Origin: Symbiodinium natans
Taxonomy: Eukaryota; Sar; Dinophyceae; Suessiales; Symbiodiniaceae
Reading direction: 5' to 3'
Assembly: GCA_905221605.1 (NCBI GenBank)
Contig: CAJNDS010002134.1
Coordinates: forward strand, 163,342-227,341
DNA: 64,000 bases
Shown: positions 22,716 to 32,827 of the stretch, piece after piece
How the letters are laid out: each line of letters starts with the position of its first letter
Position numbering within the stretch: the stretch's first letter is position 1
Notes under the pieces: generated by a model
Database searches by the model: none
Told to the model about the DNA's origin: nothing
Seen by the model: only the letters and a program-made list of their open reading frames with translations
Program-made: the position numbers and the translations under genes

Positions 22716-22940
22716 TTAGTTTTCTTGGGGGGGGGACGGGGTTAGGGTTTGGGTGACATCGGTGTCCAGGTCTCTGCTATTCTCCGATGGCTCTACAACT
22801 CCTTTCAAGATCACGGCGGCACGCTCTCTGCCCCTAGGCCCTGGTCGCCCTTGCAGGGATGGCATGTGGCTCACTTGCCTGGAGCTATCTGGTTCAAGAT
22901 GTCCAGGAAAGTGTCTGTCGATAACTTCGAAGGCAAACGC
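22716..22940 (-). CDS. Two 3-prime exons of an unidentified gene
   Basis: Exon 22940-22879 (62 nt) follows a strong pyrimidine tract ending TTCTTGCAG. It reads AFAFEVIDRHFPGHLEPDSS and ends at CTCCAG|GCAAGTGAG, a consensus-quality GC donor. A 51-bp intron ending GGGGCAG leads in phase to 22827. That second exon reads ERAAVILKGVVEPSENSR and continues to a TAA at 22716. The exons lie 327 bp downstream of the SET-domain ORF on the same strand. They could be an independent gene whose first exons are in 22950-23230, or alternative 3-prime exons of the SET gene. Product not recognised. Confidence 0.5.
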   Translation of the reverse strand, partial: AFAFEVIDRHFPGHLEPDSSRQVSHMPSLQGRPGPRGRERAAVILKGVVEPSENSRDLDTDVTQTLTPSPPQEN

Positions 22941-22949
22941 CTGCAAGAA

Positions 22950-23266
22950 GTGAAGAAGGTGCATAGGCTAGGCATGGATCCAGGGACTTTGTGTCGTAGC
23001 AGAGTGCCTAGTTGGGCTTGCTTGTGTGAGCGTGCACATCCCCCTGAGCATGTCCGAGAGCACAGGACGCGGCAATCTACAGTGGAGTTCCAGGGGCCCG
23101 GCATTATCACCGGGCTTTCTGTGTGCGGAGCAGATGCACTCGGCGGATCGAGGCAACTACATCCCTTGAAGCCCTCTGCAGCGAACTGAGCACATCGCGA
23201 CGTTATCGACTGACTTAGGGGGCAGGACATCTATGCAGCACACCTCGCCATTTTTCCCTCTCAAGA
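22950..23266 (-). other. Spacer between SET gene stop and downstream exons
   Basis: GC-balanced, free of telomeric repeats, and open in more than one frame on both strands. It may be 3-prime untranslated sequence of the SET gene and/or an upstream exon of the gene ending at 22716. Confidence 0.4.
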
Positions 23267-24826
23267 TCAGGGATCCCATTCGGACCGGAGGGGCGGGGCA
23301 AAGCCAGCCAAACGCCGTTCGAGCGGGCCGGGCAGTGGCCAGGGCTCCTCGCCCAATGCAGTAGCGGCCAGCTTGTGCAGCCACATGGGACAGGCGCGTC
23401 CACACCTGGCTGCAGCTGCCGACAGGCGGACAGCCTCTCGACGCCATTTTTGCTTGGTGGAAGCTCCTCTTCTTCGCCGGCTGGCACGAGGCGTCTTTGC
23501 CACCGGCACCTGCTCACCAGGCTCAGTAGCTCCGCATTGCGCCTCCTCCCTGTCAGAAATTGGTGTGGGAGGCAAGGCGTCCACAATGTCCGCCCGTTGC
23601 AGTGTGGGTGGAGGCAAGGGCGGGACTGGCGGGAGCAGCTCAAGGCGCCTCGCGGCTTCCTCCATACACTCGCTCCACAGCTTTGCCACCCTGGCCCGGT
23701 ATTCGGCGACCAGCCGAAAGGGCTCAAAAGGCCCACCGGGCTTTGCCGGCAGCTGTGCCCGGGCTGGCTCGTGTTTTCTCAGCTCCGCAGCTTGGGCCCC
23801 ACAGCTTTCGAGCAGCCAGGACATGGCTGTCACCTCAGCACGTAGAACACGCGCAGCAGGCACAGGTGAGCGCGAGAGCAAGGGGAGCACGTTGTAGGAA
23901 CTGAACTCCTCTCCACTCAGCTGGAGGAGCCTCAGTGCACTCACGCCCTCGACGTCACCTCCTGGCCGCACTTTCAGCCGTTGCCTCGCCTTGCTCGTGC
24001 CCGTTGCCATCAGCATCGTGTGCTTGAGTTGCGAGTGCTCTCCAGTAGCCTCGGGGAGGGGCAGCTCGATGAAACTTTCTGTAGGGTCCTCTACAAGGAA
24101 GCCATAGTGCACGAGAAGGTTGGTGTCATTCTTGCCTCCCCCGTAGCTGTCACAGATCTCCTCACCGGCTGCAAAATCTTTGCCTGCCACGTAAACGATG
24201 CTCTTCCCGGCCGTGCGGACGTAGTTCGGGGATCTGGGGTCGAAGTTCAGGAGGTCGACCCCTGGAATCAGTGCCCGAAAAGGTTTCGGGGTAGCCCCGG
24301 CCACGGCTACCGCACGGCTCCAGTAGTGGCTGGCAGCCCACCGGAGTTCCTCACAGGCAAAGTCGCGAGCAAAGCGTTCGCACAGAGCTGACAGCTGCCT
24401 TCGGAGACGCCGCGCCTCTCCATGCGCGGGCGTGCCTCGAAGGGCCCGCACCTCCTGGGGCTTCCAAGCCACAGGCGAGGATCCTTTCTCCAGCGGAAGT
24501 GTTCGCAGGTAACGGTACCACTCCGAGTAGATCCCGAATTTTCGGAGGGCTGCCAGGAAGAGGATGATCTCATCATCCTCTGACAGGCCTTTGCGGCTCG
24601 CCTTGAACAGCGGCACCTCGGACCACGGCAGCTTCCTGCGAAGCATAAACTTCAGTGGCACCTGGAAGAGCACCTCGTGCTTTTTCAACGTGCCAGAAGC
24701 GACTACGCCGCGCCCGTGCGCGGTGGCATGGAGCCGTAGCCGCGGATCGATGAAACCTCGGGGCCCAAAGAGTCCCCGGAGCAGGGTGAAGATGTCGTAG
24801 TTGTCCTCTGCCAGCCAAGAGGGCAT
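23267..24826 (-). CDS. SET-domain protein lysine/histidine methyltransferase, LSMT/SETD3-like
   Basis: A single intact 519-codon exon. The family transfers methyl from S-adenosylmethionine to protein Lys or His (Rubisco large subunit, fructose-bisphosphate aldolase, actin). Numbering from the ATG at 24826: HGRGVVAS (37-44) is SET motif I. PGVDLLNF (about 188-195) sits where the family has NH. AAGEEICDSYGGG (219-231) and NLLVHYGFLVEDP (236-248) match the C-terminal SET/post-SET consensus. Residues about 255-390 fit the Rubisco-LSMT substrate-binding helical domain. The tail (about 395-519) is Pro-rich, then Arg/Lys-rich, and is not typical of the family. The frame is open upstream to a TAG at 24881-24883 but contains no earlier ATG. 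The chosen ATG has context GTGCCATGCC. The His of the usual NH motif is Phe here. The substrate cannot be told from sequence. Confidence 0.88.
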   Translation of the reverse strand: MPSWLAEDNYDIFTLLRGLFGPRGFIDPRLRLHATAHGRGVVASGTLKKHEVLFQVPLKFMLRRKLPWSEVPLFKASRKGLSEDDEIILFLAALRKFGIYSEWYRYLRTLPLEKGSSPVAWKPQEVRALRGTPAHGEARRLRRQLSALCERFARDFACEELRWAASHYWSRAVAVAGATPKPFRALIPGVDLLNFDPRSPNYVRTAGKSIVYVAGKDFAAGEEICDSYGGGKNDTNLLVHYGFLVEDPTESFIELPLPEATGEHSQLKHTMLMATGTSKARQRLKVRPGGDVEGVSALRLLQLSGEEFSSYNVLPLLSRSPVPAARVLRAEVTAMSWLLESCGAQAAELRKHEPARAQLPAKPGGPFEPFRLVAEYRARVAKLWSECMEEAARRLELLPPVPPLPPPTLQRADIVDALPPTPISDREEAQCGATEPGEQVPVAKTPRASRRRRGASTKQKWRREAVRLSAAAARCGRACPMWLHKLAATALGEEPWPLPGPLERRLAGFAPPLRSEWDP

Positions 24827-24883
24827 GGCACGAGGGCTGCATTGCCATCGCCCGCAGGGGGCCAGTAGTGAAAGCAAAGACTA

Positions 24884-26470
24884 TACCGACTTATACCATT
24901 GGGGAGTAGGTTTGTGCTATGGCGCTTTTGAAAAAGGCTCACGCTTTGAACGCTGCAGTCTTCGGGCTATCTGCAAGTTCGGTTGGTTATACGATCGGCA
25001 GATTTGCTCGGTCAACCTTGGCAAAGCTACATGATGCAGCGCACACGTACATGTGTGTGCGTGTGTGTGAACATGAGCTTAGGCAGGTTGCCGGCTAGTA
25101 GAGTTGTCACCCCGAATGGCCGAACGTGTACAACACCAACAAGAACTATGCTTGGTGAATTGCAGGGTGTGGGTCTAGGGTTCAGAGTTTCAATGTTGCG
25201 CGCTTCCCTGCCACATGGAAGCAACCCTCGCCTCAGCATAACAGCTGTCGCTCCATCATCAAGCTGTTCTCCACGAACCTTGCCGCACCCCTAAACCCTA
25301 AACCCTAAACCCTAAACCCTAAACCCTAAACCCTAAACCCTAAACCCTAAACCCTAAACCCTAAACCCTAAACCCTAAACCCTAAATGACGAGACTCAAG
25401 GCACATGGAAGCCCAGTTAGTAGGGTACTTGAAGGCCCCTCTAAGGTACGATCCTGTAACCTGAAACCTGTCCTGGGTTCCAGAAGAGCTTACAGCGCCG
25501 CGAACCCCTAAACCCTCTAGGTGAGGTCTTGGACCAATATCAGTTCAGGAAAGAAAGGGAACTTTCCTGTGAGGCTCGGTGAGTTTCTGGGCCCTAGCTG
25601 ACACGACACCGGTCACAGACCCAACAAAAAGGGCGAAAACAACTACCGGACTCAAAACCCGTCGTTGCCCGAAATGACCTATGCGAACAAGATCAGGACC
25701 TACAGGGGACAACCCGCAGTCTTCAAGGGAACCTTCCGACACCAATACTAGGGCTTGCCCTCGGCATGGTTGGGTGTGTGGGGGGCTTCTTGAGGAAGTT
25801 CCATGGTCCCTTTTTTTCTGGACCCTTACTTGCGGAAACCCTTATACACCCTGTAACTGTTCGTAGAGCGGGGCCGATGAGACCTAAGTGCCTTTGGGGG
25901 TTTGGGGAGGCTTGTGAGCCCCCTGGTGATGGCAGTCCTCGTAAACCTAGCCAGTAGAACTCCAAGCCTAGTTTTTTGGCAAGAGTAACAGCAGGTGGGT
26001 TCCTTGAAAAACGCCCTTAAACTGATGTAAGGAAAGCAAAAGTCTTGGCGCGCGCCTGCCGATCGAATGACATCCTCACCCCAGCGGCACGAGTTCTCCG
26101 TTCGTGTTCTATGAACTTCAGCGTAACTACGTGGTGCTAAAGGTACTGTACCAGACATGATGCCTATCTTTCTTGCTGCCTTGTGCTGAAAAATAACTTG
26201 CATATTTCTAGCCCACGCGCGTGGAGTCACAAATGGCAGCGGGCAAAAGCTCCAACCTTGTTGCAACTCAAACCGGGCACCGTCAAATGTGGCCTTTCAG
26301 TGGAGAAGTCAGGGATGAGGACCTCCTAAACCCTAAACCCTAAAAGCCCCTTCATGGCAAAAGACCACCAAGACGGCCACCCCCGGACTTTTTGCACCAC
26401 CTGCGCGACATGCTCCACTTGAACCCCGCAAAACAGCCTAAACCCGAATGAGCCCCTCTCCCCTCCCTGC
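24884..26470. other. 5-prime flank of the SET gene and ITS-rich stretch
   Basis: Contains a (GT)n-like tract near 25045-25070 and the ITS array at 25288-25386. Segments around 25545-25750 and 25980-26270 are open on the minus strand and could hold exons (one reading has a hydrophobic stretch, VVVFALFVGSVTGVVSA). I found no homology or complete splice pair, so no gene is called. Confidence 0.4.
25288..25386 (-). repeat. Interstitial telomeric repeat, (CCCTAAA)~14
   Basis: Fourteen perfect CCCTAAA heptamers about 460 bp upstream of the SET gene start. Confidence 0.96.
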
Positions 26471-26474
26471 TTGC

Positions 26475-26645
26475 AGTGGTGCGGTTTCTTGCCCCGAAAT
26501 ACTGGGCCAGTATCAGAAAACATCCGTACAGGCTGTTGAAGGAAGAACCAGCAAGATTGGATGAAGCAGTATTCGGCGACTTTCCCAGCTTATCACAGTC
26601 CCACAAGTTCATGGCCAAGTGCGTCGTCCACGTACAAGCTCCAGG
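26475..26645. other. Possible exon, strand unresolved
   Basis: On the plus strand a long pyrimidine tract ending CTTGCAG precedes an open, charged frame (LLKEEPARLDEAVFGDFPS) that could end at CCAGG|GTCTAG. The minus strand across the same bases is also open and protein-like (MNLWDCDKLGKSPNTASSNL). One of the two is probably an exon. The product is unknown. Confidence 0.35.
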
Positions 26646-26994
26646 GTCTAGGGCTTAGGGTACTCAGCAGGTGGTTTTCTGGAGTACTGAACCAACATGG
26701 TCAGGCAATGCCTGAGCAAAAATGCACCAAACCCTAAACCCTAAACCCTAAACCCCCACAGCCCAAAAGCTTTTTCACGCCTGCACGAGCCAGCACATGC
26801 CCCGGCGCGACACGCGGCATACTTTTACGACCGTTCTTCTAGGAACCCCCCAAAGTCTGATCCATTCTCCCGTTTACAGTTGCCACACTTTCGCGTTGTC
26901 CCTCAATGGTCGGGCCCATTCTCGGATAGGGAGTACCTCCAGTGAGCGACCGCAGAACACAAAATACCAACCCCAAAGCCTACACCAGGGTTTC

Positions 26995-27090
26995 CGCAAT
27001 TAGGGGGTTACCTTATGGGTGTCCGAATATAAGAGACTCCTACTGTTTGGGGTGTTTACGGGTCCCTTATCTTCATAAACCCCCACAACC
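26995..27090. mobile_element. MITE-like element, family TATGGGGGTTTACG (diverged)
   Basis: GCAATTAGGGGGTTACCTTAT at the left and ATCTTCATAAACCCCCACA at the right, in the same block order as 6402-6503. Confidence 0.5.
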
Positions 27091-27172
27091 CTAATCCTAA
27101 ACCCTCCACCTTCTGGCCCACCTCCAGTTGGGCCCAACCCCCTAACCCCCACAACCCCCCCCCAGACCCTAT

Positions 27173-27310
27173 TCTTGGAGCTTCATGGTACTTACAACCC
27201 AATAGTAACAGCACTTATAGCCCACTTATAAAGCCCCTTAAGTGCCCTAATATGCTTGGGCTAGAAGTGCAGCTGTCATTGGGCTACTCAGTACCATGAA
27301 CCTCCCAGTC
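27173..27310. mobile_element. MITE-like element, family TACTTGGAGGTTCATGG
   Basis: CTTGGAGCTTCATGGTACTT at the left, CAGTACCATGAACCTCCCAG at the right, with GCCCCTTAAGTGCCCTAA shared with 41227-41358 in the interior. Confidence 0.75.
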
Positions 27311-27727
27311 CAGCCTTTAGGGTTTAGGGTTTAGGGTTTAGATCCTCAACCTCGGCTCCACAAGCAATCTTAGCTTCGGCTCAGCTGCTTTGCCACAGCT
27401 GTTTTGTACAGCTTCGTCTCCATCGGCTCGAACTCCTCGATCAACTCCCATTGCCTGTCGGCGTGCATGCAGACGGCAATTCTGAGGGTCCAAATACCCT
27501 TGCGTTTTGGCTGTAGGTCCCCAAAACACCCAAAATCCCAAGGGTACGCTATAGTTGTGGCTTTAGGTCCCCAAATCACCCAAAATCCCAGGGTACCCTA
27601 TAGTTCTGGCTTTAGGTCCCAAACCAGCAAAATGACTCAAAGGGGTTTTGGGGCCCATAAAACCATGAAGATCGGGTATTTGGTCCCTCTGAGGGTAAAC
27701 CCTCCCAGAAGGGTACGGCCTGGCAGA

Positions 27728-27882
27728 CCGAGCCCCAAACCCCTAAACCCCTAAATCCTAAACCCTAAACCCCTAAACCCTAAACCCCTAAACCCTAAAC
27801 CCCTAAACCCCTAAACCCATCAACCCTAAACCCCCAAACCCTAAACCCCTAAACCCCTAAACCCTAAACCCCAAACCCCTTA
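27728..27882 (-). repeat. Degenerate ITS: mixed CCCCTAAA and CCCTAAA units
   Basis: 7-mer CCCTAAA and 8-mer CCCCTAAA units alternate irregularly with a few CCCCAAA variants, unlike the homogeneous arrays elsewhere. Confidence 0.9.
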
Positions 27883-28515
27883 CATTATTTGGATGTGCTT
27901 GGCTTAGCAGGAGGAAGCACAAGTCGGTTGGGACTGGGTTTTGGAGAGCCCAGAGGGTTTTATGGGGTTTTATAGGGTTTTAGAGGGTTAGACAAACGTT
28001 TATAGGGTTTAGGGACACCACGATGCCATGGTCCGCGCTAGGGAGCGAGGGGAAGGACCAAGATACCGTTAAGATGGAATTGAAGCTGCAAAGCGAATGT
28101 GGCCGAACCTTTGGGGGTCAAATGGGCCCGTGGGATTGGGGGTGGGGGAGGGGAACATGCTTCCCACTCTTCCCCTGAACTCTAAACACTAAACCCTACA
28201 AATCCTAAACCCTAAAAACCCTAAACCTTAAACCCTGAACCCTAAACCCTAAAAACCCTAAACCCCCGTCTGGCTGCTCTGCTGTCGAGCACTTTCCCTT
28301 CTTCAGGTGGTGGTCGTCCTTCCTTGGATGCAAAGGGTCGAAGCCCATGCACGATTCTCGAACCAAAGGGTTTAGGGTTTAGGGTTTAGGGTTTAGGGTT
28401 TAGGGTTTAGGGTTTAGGGCTGTGAATCTCAACTCACGCCATGCATCACGCCCAGACATTCGCCGGAACCATGCCAGATGTGTCCAGAATCGTCAAAGAT
28501 GAACCTGATCATAAT

Positions 28516-28630
28516 CTTGGTACCCCAGTAACCATATTATAATAAGGGCACCCTTTTTTGGGCTGGCTACTTTGTAAGGGAACCTTGAACCAACAACAAA
28601 AAAGGTAAAGGGCACCACTGGGCTACCAAG
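28516..28630. mobile_element. MITE-like element, family CTTGGTAGCCCAGT
   Basis: Left CTTGGTACCCCAGTAACC; the right end read from the other strand is CTTGGTAGCCCAGTGGTGCC. Interior GGGCACCCTTTTTT and AAGGGAACC are shared with 61369-61480 and 33910-34023. Confidence 0.75.
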
Positions 28631-28775
28631 GAAGAGCACTCAGACGTTCAGGCCGGTCAGGGGTGCCAAAGAGGTTCAGGGTGTTTCAAGCTTCGTGCTG
28701 AGGGGTTAAGCATGGGTGGGGTTCTAAGAGAGCCAGCATCAATATCCCTTGAAACCAAAGCAGGTGTCAGGCTTA

Positions 28776-28878
28776 CCTAGTTGTCCAGTAACTTGGGGGA
28801 ATTGAAGGTTAACCTTTGGGATTATAAGGGGATTATACTACCCCAAAAAGGTTAAAGGTTACCTACTCTCCTACTAGG
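28776..28878. mobile_element. MITE-like element, family CCTAGTTGTCCAGTAAC, copy 2
   Basis: A 103-bp sequence, about 98% identical to 12887-12988, with the same inverted termini. Different flanking sequence shows an independent insertion and not a larger duplication. Confidence 0.82.
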
Positions 28879-29371
28879 CTTACAAATGCCAGAAGAGCAA
28901 CATGGACTCTCCCTATCCAAGATGGCCTCCAAACGTTTAGGGTTTAGGGATTTGCTTGCTACCTGGATCAGACATGTTCAGACCAGCAAGCCGAAACTTC
29001 ATTCCGACACGACCCTGAGTTCAGTGAAGGCAGGTAACTGCTGATCTGTCGAAGCACCAGTAATGTCGCATAAAGCCGTGCCAGGCCCATTCCCTCCCAA
29101 GCCCGCCCAGCAGTCCTGGTAAACGTGCTTGATTGCAGGGACTGTAGGAGGTTTACGGGAGCTAAACCTCTCCAGACAGCTTCTCGCGCTAAGGGCGGCA
29201 AACCCTAAACTCTAAACCCCAAACACTAAACCCTAAACCCTGAACCCAGCCTGTGCTGGCAAACCCTGCCCTGAACCCTCAAACACTTTTCGCCTACTGG
29301 CTGTTCGTAGGGAATGAGGCACCCTTGTAGAACCCTAAGCCCTAAACCCTACACCCTAAACCCTTGAAGGT

Positions 29372-29483
29372 TATATGGGGGTTTACGAAAATAGGGGGTC
29401 CCTAGAAAAGACTCCCCAAATAGTAGGATTCCCTGATGACAAGGATCCCAATAAGGCACCCGAATTCCGGAAACCACCATATA
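29372..29483. mobile_element. MITE-like element, family TATGGGGGTTTACG, best copy
   Basis: A 112-bp element: left TATATGGGGGTTTACGAAAA, right end read from the other strand TATATGGTGGTTTCCGGAAT. Five copies are recognisable in the window. Confidence 0.72.
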
Positions 29484-29529
29484 GAGGATGCAAGGTACCT
29501 GATTAATTCCTCCATTCCTTACTAACAAC

Positions 29530-29635
29530 TTGGGAAGGTTCCCCCTTATACTACCAGTCCTTAATAAGGATTATAATGGGTACTCTAAACTCTGAACCCC
29601 TAACCTGGTAGCATAAGAGGGGACATCACTACCAA
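29530..29635. mobile_element. MITE-like element, family TTGGGATGTTCCCC, containing a telomere-like tract
   Basis: Left TTGGGAAGGTTCCCCCTTAT plus ACTACCAGTCCTTAATAAGG. The right arm is decayed (GGGGACATCACTACCAA). Between the arms lies CTCTAAACTCTGAACCCCTA, a telomere-like tract (about 29583-29603) not present in the other copies. Confidence 0.6.
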
Positions 29636-29876
29636 GAACCAGCAAGTTCGGGGTCCAGGGAATTCCACTCCCGAATTCCGGAGCAGCACGTCTGCGGCGG
29701 CTGGCTCTCGACCTTCGACGGGTTAGGGCTTCATAGAGGGTTTAGGGTTTAGGGTTTAGCCAAACTCTTACAGGTTTTTTGCGAGGTTCAGGGTGCTTGT
29801 CTTTTGCCAAACGGGAAGAGGCCTCCGCTGCAGCGCTTGATCGTTCCCAAGCTTGTGGGATCACTTCAACAGCCCC

Positions 29877-29977
29877 CTGGTTCTGAGTAGGGCATGAGGG
29901 AATGAGGGCCCTATATATACCCTGTAATTAAGGGATTCTATAGGTACCTCACTCCCTCTTTCCCTACTAAGAACCAG
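29877..29977. mobile_element. MITE-like element, family CTGGTTCTGAGTAGGG
   Basis: A 101-bp element with left CTGGTTCTGAGTAGGGCATG and right end complementary to CTGGTTCTTAGTAGGGAAAG. A second copy at 55472-55660 contains inserted telomeric repeats. Confidence 0.78.
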
Positions 29978-30162
29978 CCAGACAGGGCTTTATGCAGCCA
30001 TTTCAGAAACTTAAAACCATTATCAAGGAACACGGGAACATTTTGGCATGTTTTCAAATGTTTCGGAATGTTTGCGAGCGTTTTGAATCTCAGGGATCGT
30101 GGTCGATCCACCCACTCTGGGACAGTGGTTTTCGGGTTGGAAAGGCCCAAGAAGCCTGAAAC

Positions 30163-30262
30163 TTGGGATGTTCCCCTTTATACAAACAGTCCTTTATAGG
30201 ATTCTAAGTGGGGGTACTATTGCCTCCATTAAGGACTGTTAGTAGAAGGGGGAGCATCCCAA
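30163..30262. mobile_element. MITE, hAT-like: 100 bp with perfect 8-bp target duplication
   Basis: Termini TTGGGATGTTCCCC and GGAGCATCCCAA are inverted repeats, and inner arms ACAGTCCTT/AAGGACTGTT continue the palindrome. The element is flanked by CCTGAAAC at 30155-30162 and again at 30263-30270. Target duplications of 8 bp are typical of hAT-superfamily elements. It is non-autonomous and encodes no transposase. Other copies at 14787, 21390, 29530, 33363 and 63667. Confidence 0.87.
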
Positions 30263-30270
30263 CCTGAAAC

Positions 30271-32160
30271 CCTGGACCTGACTGCCCAGTGATGTACAAC
30301 CGAGCCCCGAAGCCCTGTACCCAATTTTCAATGGATGCACTCCCCGACAAGCCCAGTCTGTAAGAGTGGATCACCGAAATTTCGGGCTTAGTTAGGGGTT
30401 AGGGTTATTTCGGGTTTGTGGGTTAGGTTATTTCGGGTTTAGGGCTGTTTCTCGTTATTTGGGGTGTGGGGGTTTAGGGGCCTAAATTCTAGGAAAGGGA
30501 ACATTACAAGCAGTTCCAGAAAACAAACAGAAACACAAGTCGAGCAAGATCGCCAACAGTCCAAAACATGCCATTCCAGTATTCAGAAGTTCAAAAAGCT
30601 ACGAGAATACAAAAACAAAACATGAAAATTAACAACTCTGCAAAAAAACTCCAACACATTCCAATTAAAATAAAAAAACGAGCCCAAAACATACAACACC
30701 AAAGATTCCAAAACAACAACCTATCCCATCGAGGAAACTTAATGCTACTAAGGTCCTCCGGAAGCCTCTTTTTTCCTTTCACTTGGAGTTTCCCCAGGGC
30801 TTCAGACTCTACTCCCCCTTAGAACCTTAGTAAAGATAATATTATGAATATCCTCTTGGGTTTTATAGAAACAAATTAAAAAAAAAAAAACAAGGGGGGA
30901 TAGAGCTTGGGCTTCCCTGAGCCCGGTGTCTGCGATGAGCCGGGGGCGACTGTGATGGTCAAAACTGTAGGGCTTCTGTCAAGTGTCATTCGGAGAAACT
31001 CGGGAATTCTTCCAGGAATGCTGTACACTTCCTCTGAATGATTCGCACAAATGTTGTGGAATGAGTTGGGCTTTTTTGGAATGAAGTTGCAAGAGTCAAA
31101 AAGACTTTACGAAAACGGAGCTGGCCCTTGGAGAAGACGCTAGAATTCAAGGTAAGGATTCAAACCAGGAAGCTGCAAAATGCCATCCCCGCCACTCCAA
31201 AAACGCCCAAAGCAAGGGTGTTCTCATCGTCTAGTCTTCAAACCCTCCGAAACACATCCACATCCCTACGCAACAGATTCTTAAACCCAACAGCTCACCT
31301 AGAATAAGCCACCCCCCCCCCCCCCCCCGCCCTCCCCACCCGAACGTCTCAGCCAACAGACGCCCCAGAAAGCAGAGTGCAAGAAGGCCGGGCCTCTGCT
31401 TCGAACCGGCAAAAATGCGCCGTTTTTTGCCATCCCTGGCATCCTCAAACCTTACGGCCTTACGGGCTGAATCCAAAGCCCCAAAATGAATCCGAACCCT
31501 GATCCAAAACCCTAAACCCTAAACCCTGAATCCGAAACCCTAAACCCTGAAAACCCTGAAAACCCTAAACCCCGCCTCTTTGGCCGCCTCCTTTGACATG
31601 CAAACGGCAAAGACCCAAGTGCAGTCAGCCTAAGCGCTCACGCTCGGTTTCGGTCCAGAGTAGGATAGGGGATTCGCGGCCTGTCGGTGCAAAGCTCCCG
31701 TTCAGAAGCAAGGTCCGTACCTTCGTCAAAGCTCTCTGCGCTGTAGTGTTCGGCCCTTCGACGTTTTAACATGATTCAGTACGCCAGGCTTCAGGTGTGC
31801 AGGCTAGAAGGTACCTGGAGCATTCCTCTAGCCCTTTCTGCACCTGACGAGCCGATGTAATAATGGTGATGTCCGGTTTAGGGCCCTGGTTCCACCTACG
31901 GCTAGGGGGCCCTCCCCGGCCCTGTAGCATCCGGCACAGAGGTTCCATAATTGTTGATGCGCTCCCAGCACGTCCTGGATAGGTTAGGTGCACTTCGAAT
32001 ATGCACATTAAGTGTACCTCTAAGGGTTCCTATAATTCTCGCCCCAAGAGTGGGCCAAGGGTCCATACTACAGGAACCATAAGTTTACCAAACCTGTCCT
32101 GGGCAATAGTGCAGGCAAGACTCGTTACACCATTCAGAGCCTCGTGCGGAGGGGCACAAA
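30271..32160. other. No supported gene
   Basis: AT-rich segment at 30500-30900 with an ACTCCCCTTAGAACC-type dispersed element at about 30812-30905. A C-homopolymer lies at 31311-31328 and ITS at 31507-31572. Open frames at 31231-31476 and 31766-32008 lack supporting features. Confidence 0.5.
30812..30905. mobile_element. AT-rich dispersed element, family ACTCCCCTTAGAACC
   Basis: ACTCCCCCTTAGAACCTTAG, then CTTGGGTTTTATAGAAAC, a poly-A tract and GGGGGGATAGAG, in the same order as at 9700-9795. Confidence 0.6.
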
Positions 32161-32164
32161 TCTT

Positions 32165-32310
32165 AAGGGTAGTTACATGGTCCCTTAGCCTGGGCCCTCA
32201 AATGGGGACCCCTTGTACGCCCTGTGTATACCCTATCAATCCCAAGAACCCATACTTCAGAACCCTCTAAAGAAGGTGAGGGACCATATTCAGAGACCAT
32301 GCCTTAGAAC
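32165..32310. mobile_element. Element of the GGTCCCTTA/GGGCCC family
   Basis: GGGTAGTTACATGGTCCCTTA at the left and GAGGGACCATATTCAGAGACC at the right form an imperfect inverted pair enclosing ACCCTATCAATCCC. The left end matches 8605 and 35055. Confidence 0.55.
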
Positions 32311-32827
32311 AAATAAGGGCGATCCACCAGCAAAGGCGCATCGATTCGGAGTGGCCAAATAGGGCATACGCTTCCTTCCTTGAGCTTACAGCTCAAGGTT
32401 TCGATCTACAAGTCCACTATGGAACCACTGGAGTGGCCCGAATGGTACCTGGTTTCATCCACTCAGTAGCCCGTCAACGCCCTGCCATGTAGGGTCGCAC
32501 GGATATGTTGGGGTTCTAAAAATGGGAAGCTTCTGTTGCAACTCTAGGGGGAACCCTAAACCCTAAACCCTAAACCCTAAACCCCAAAGCCCTAAAGTTC
32601 TAAAGCATTAAAGCTTTAAAGTGTTAAAGTCTTAAAGTTCTAAAGCCCTAAAGCCCTAAACCTCTAAACCCCTAAACCCCTAAACCCCTAAAACCTATTG
32701 GCCCTTGGGCTCCTGGCACCTCCTTCGGAGGTGCCAAAGAAAAGACCAAGGCTGCGGCCGTGGCCTTGGGGGCAAGCATCGCAACCGCCCTTCCTTGGCA
32801 GGAAAAGGCTGCGATGATATAGCTATA

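Noticed and set aside
23215-24848. Several long ORFs overlapping the SET gene on both strands
   Set aside because: They are frame shadows of a GC-rich coding exon; only the minus frame ending at 23267 carries SET motifs in the right order.
24827-24877. Longer SET reading frame starting at 24877
   Set aside because: The codon at 24877 is TTG, not ATG. The first ATG in the frame is at 24826 and a TAG precedes the frame at 24881-24883.
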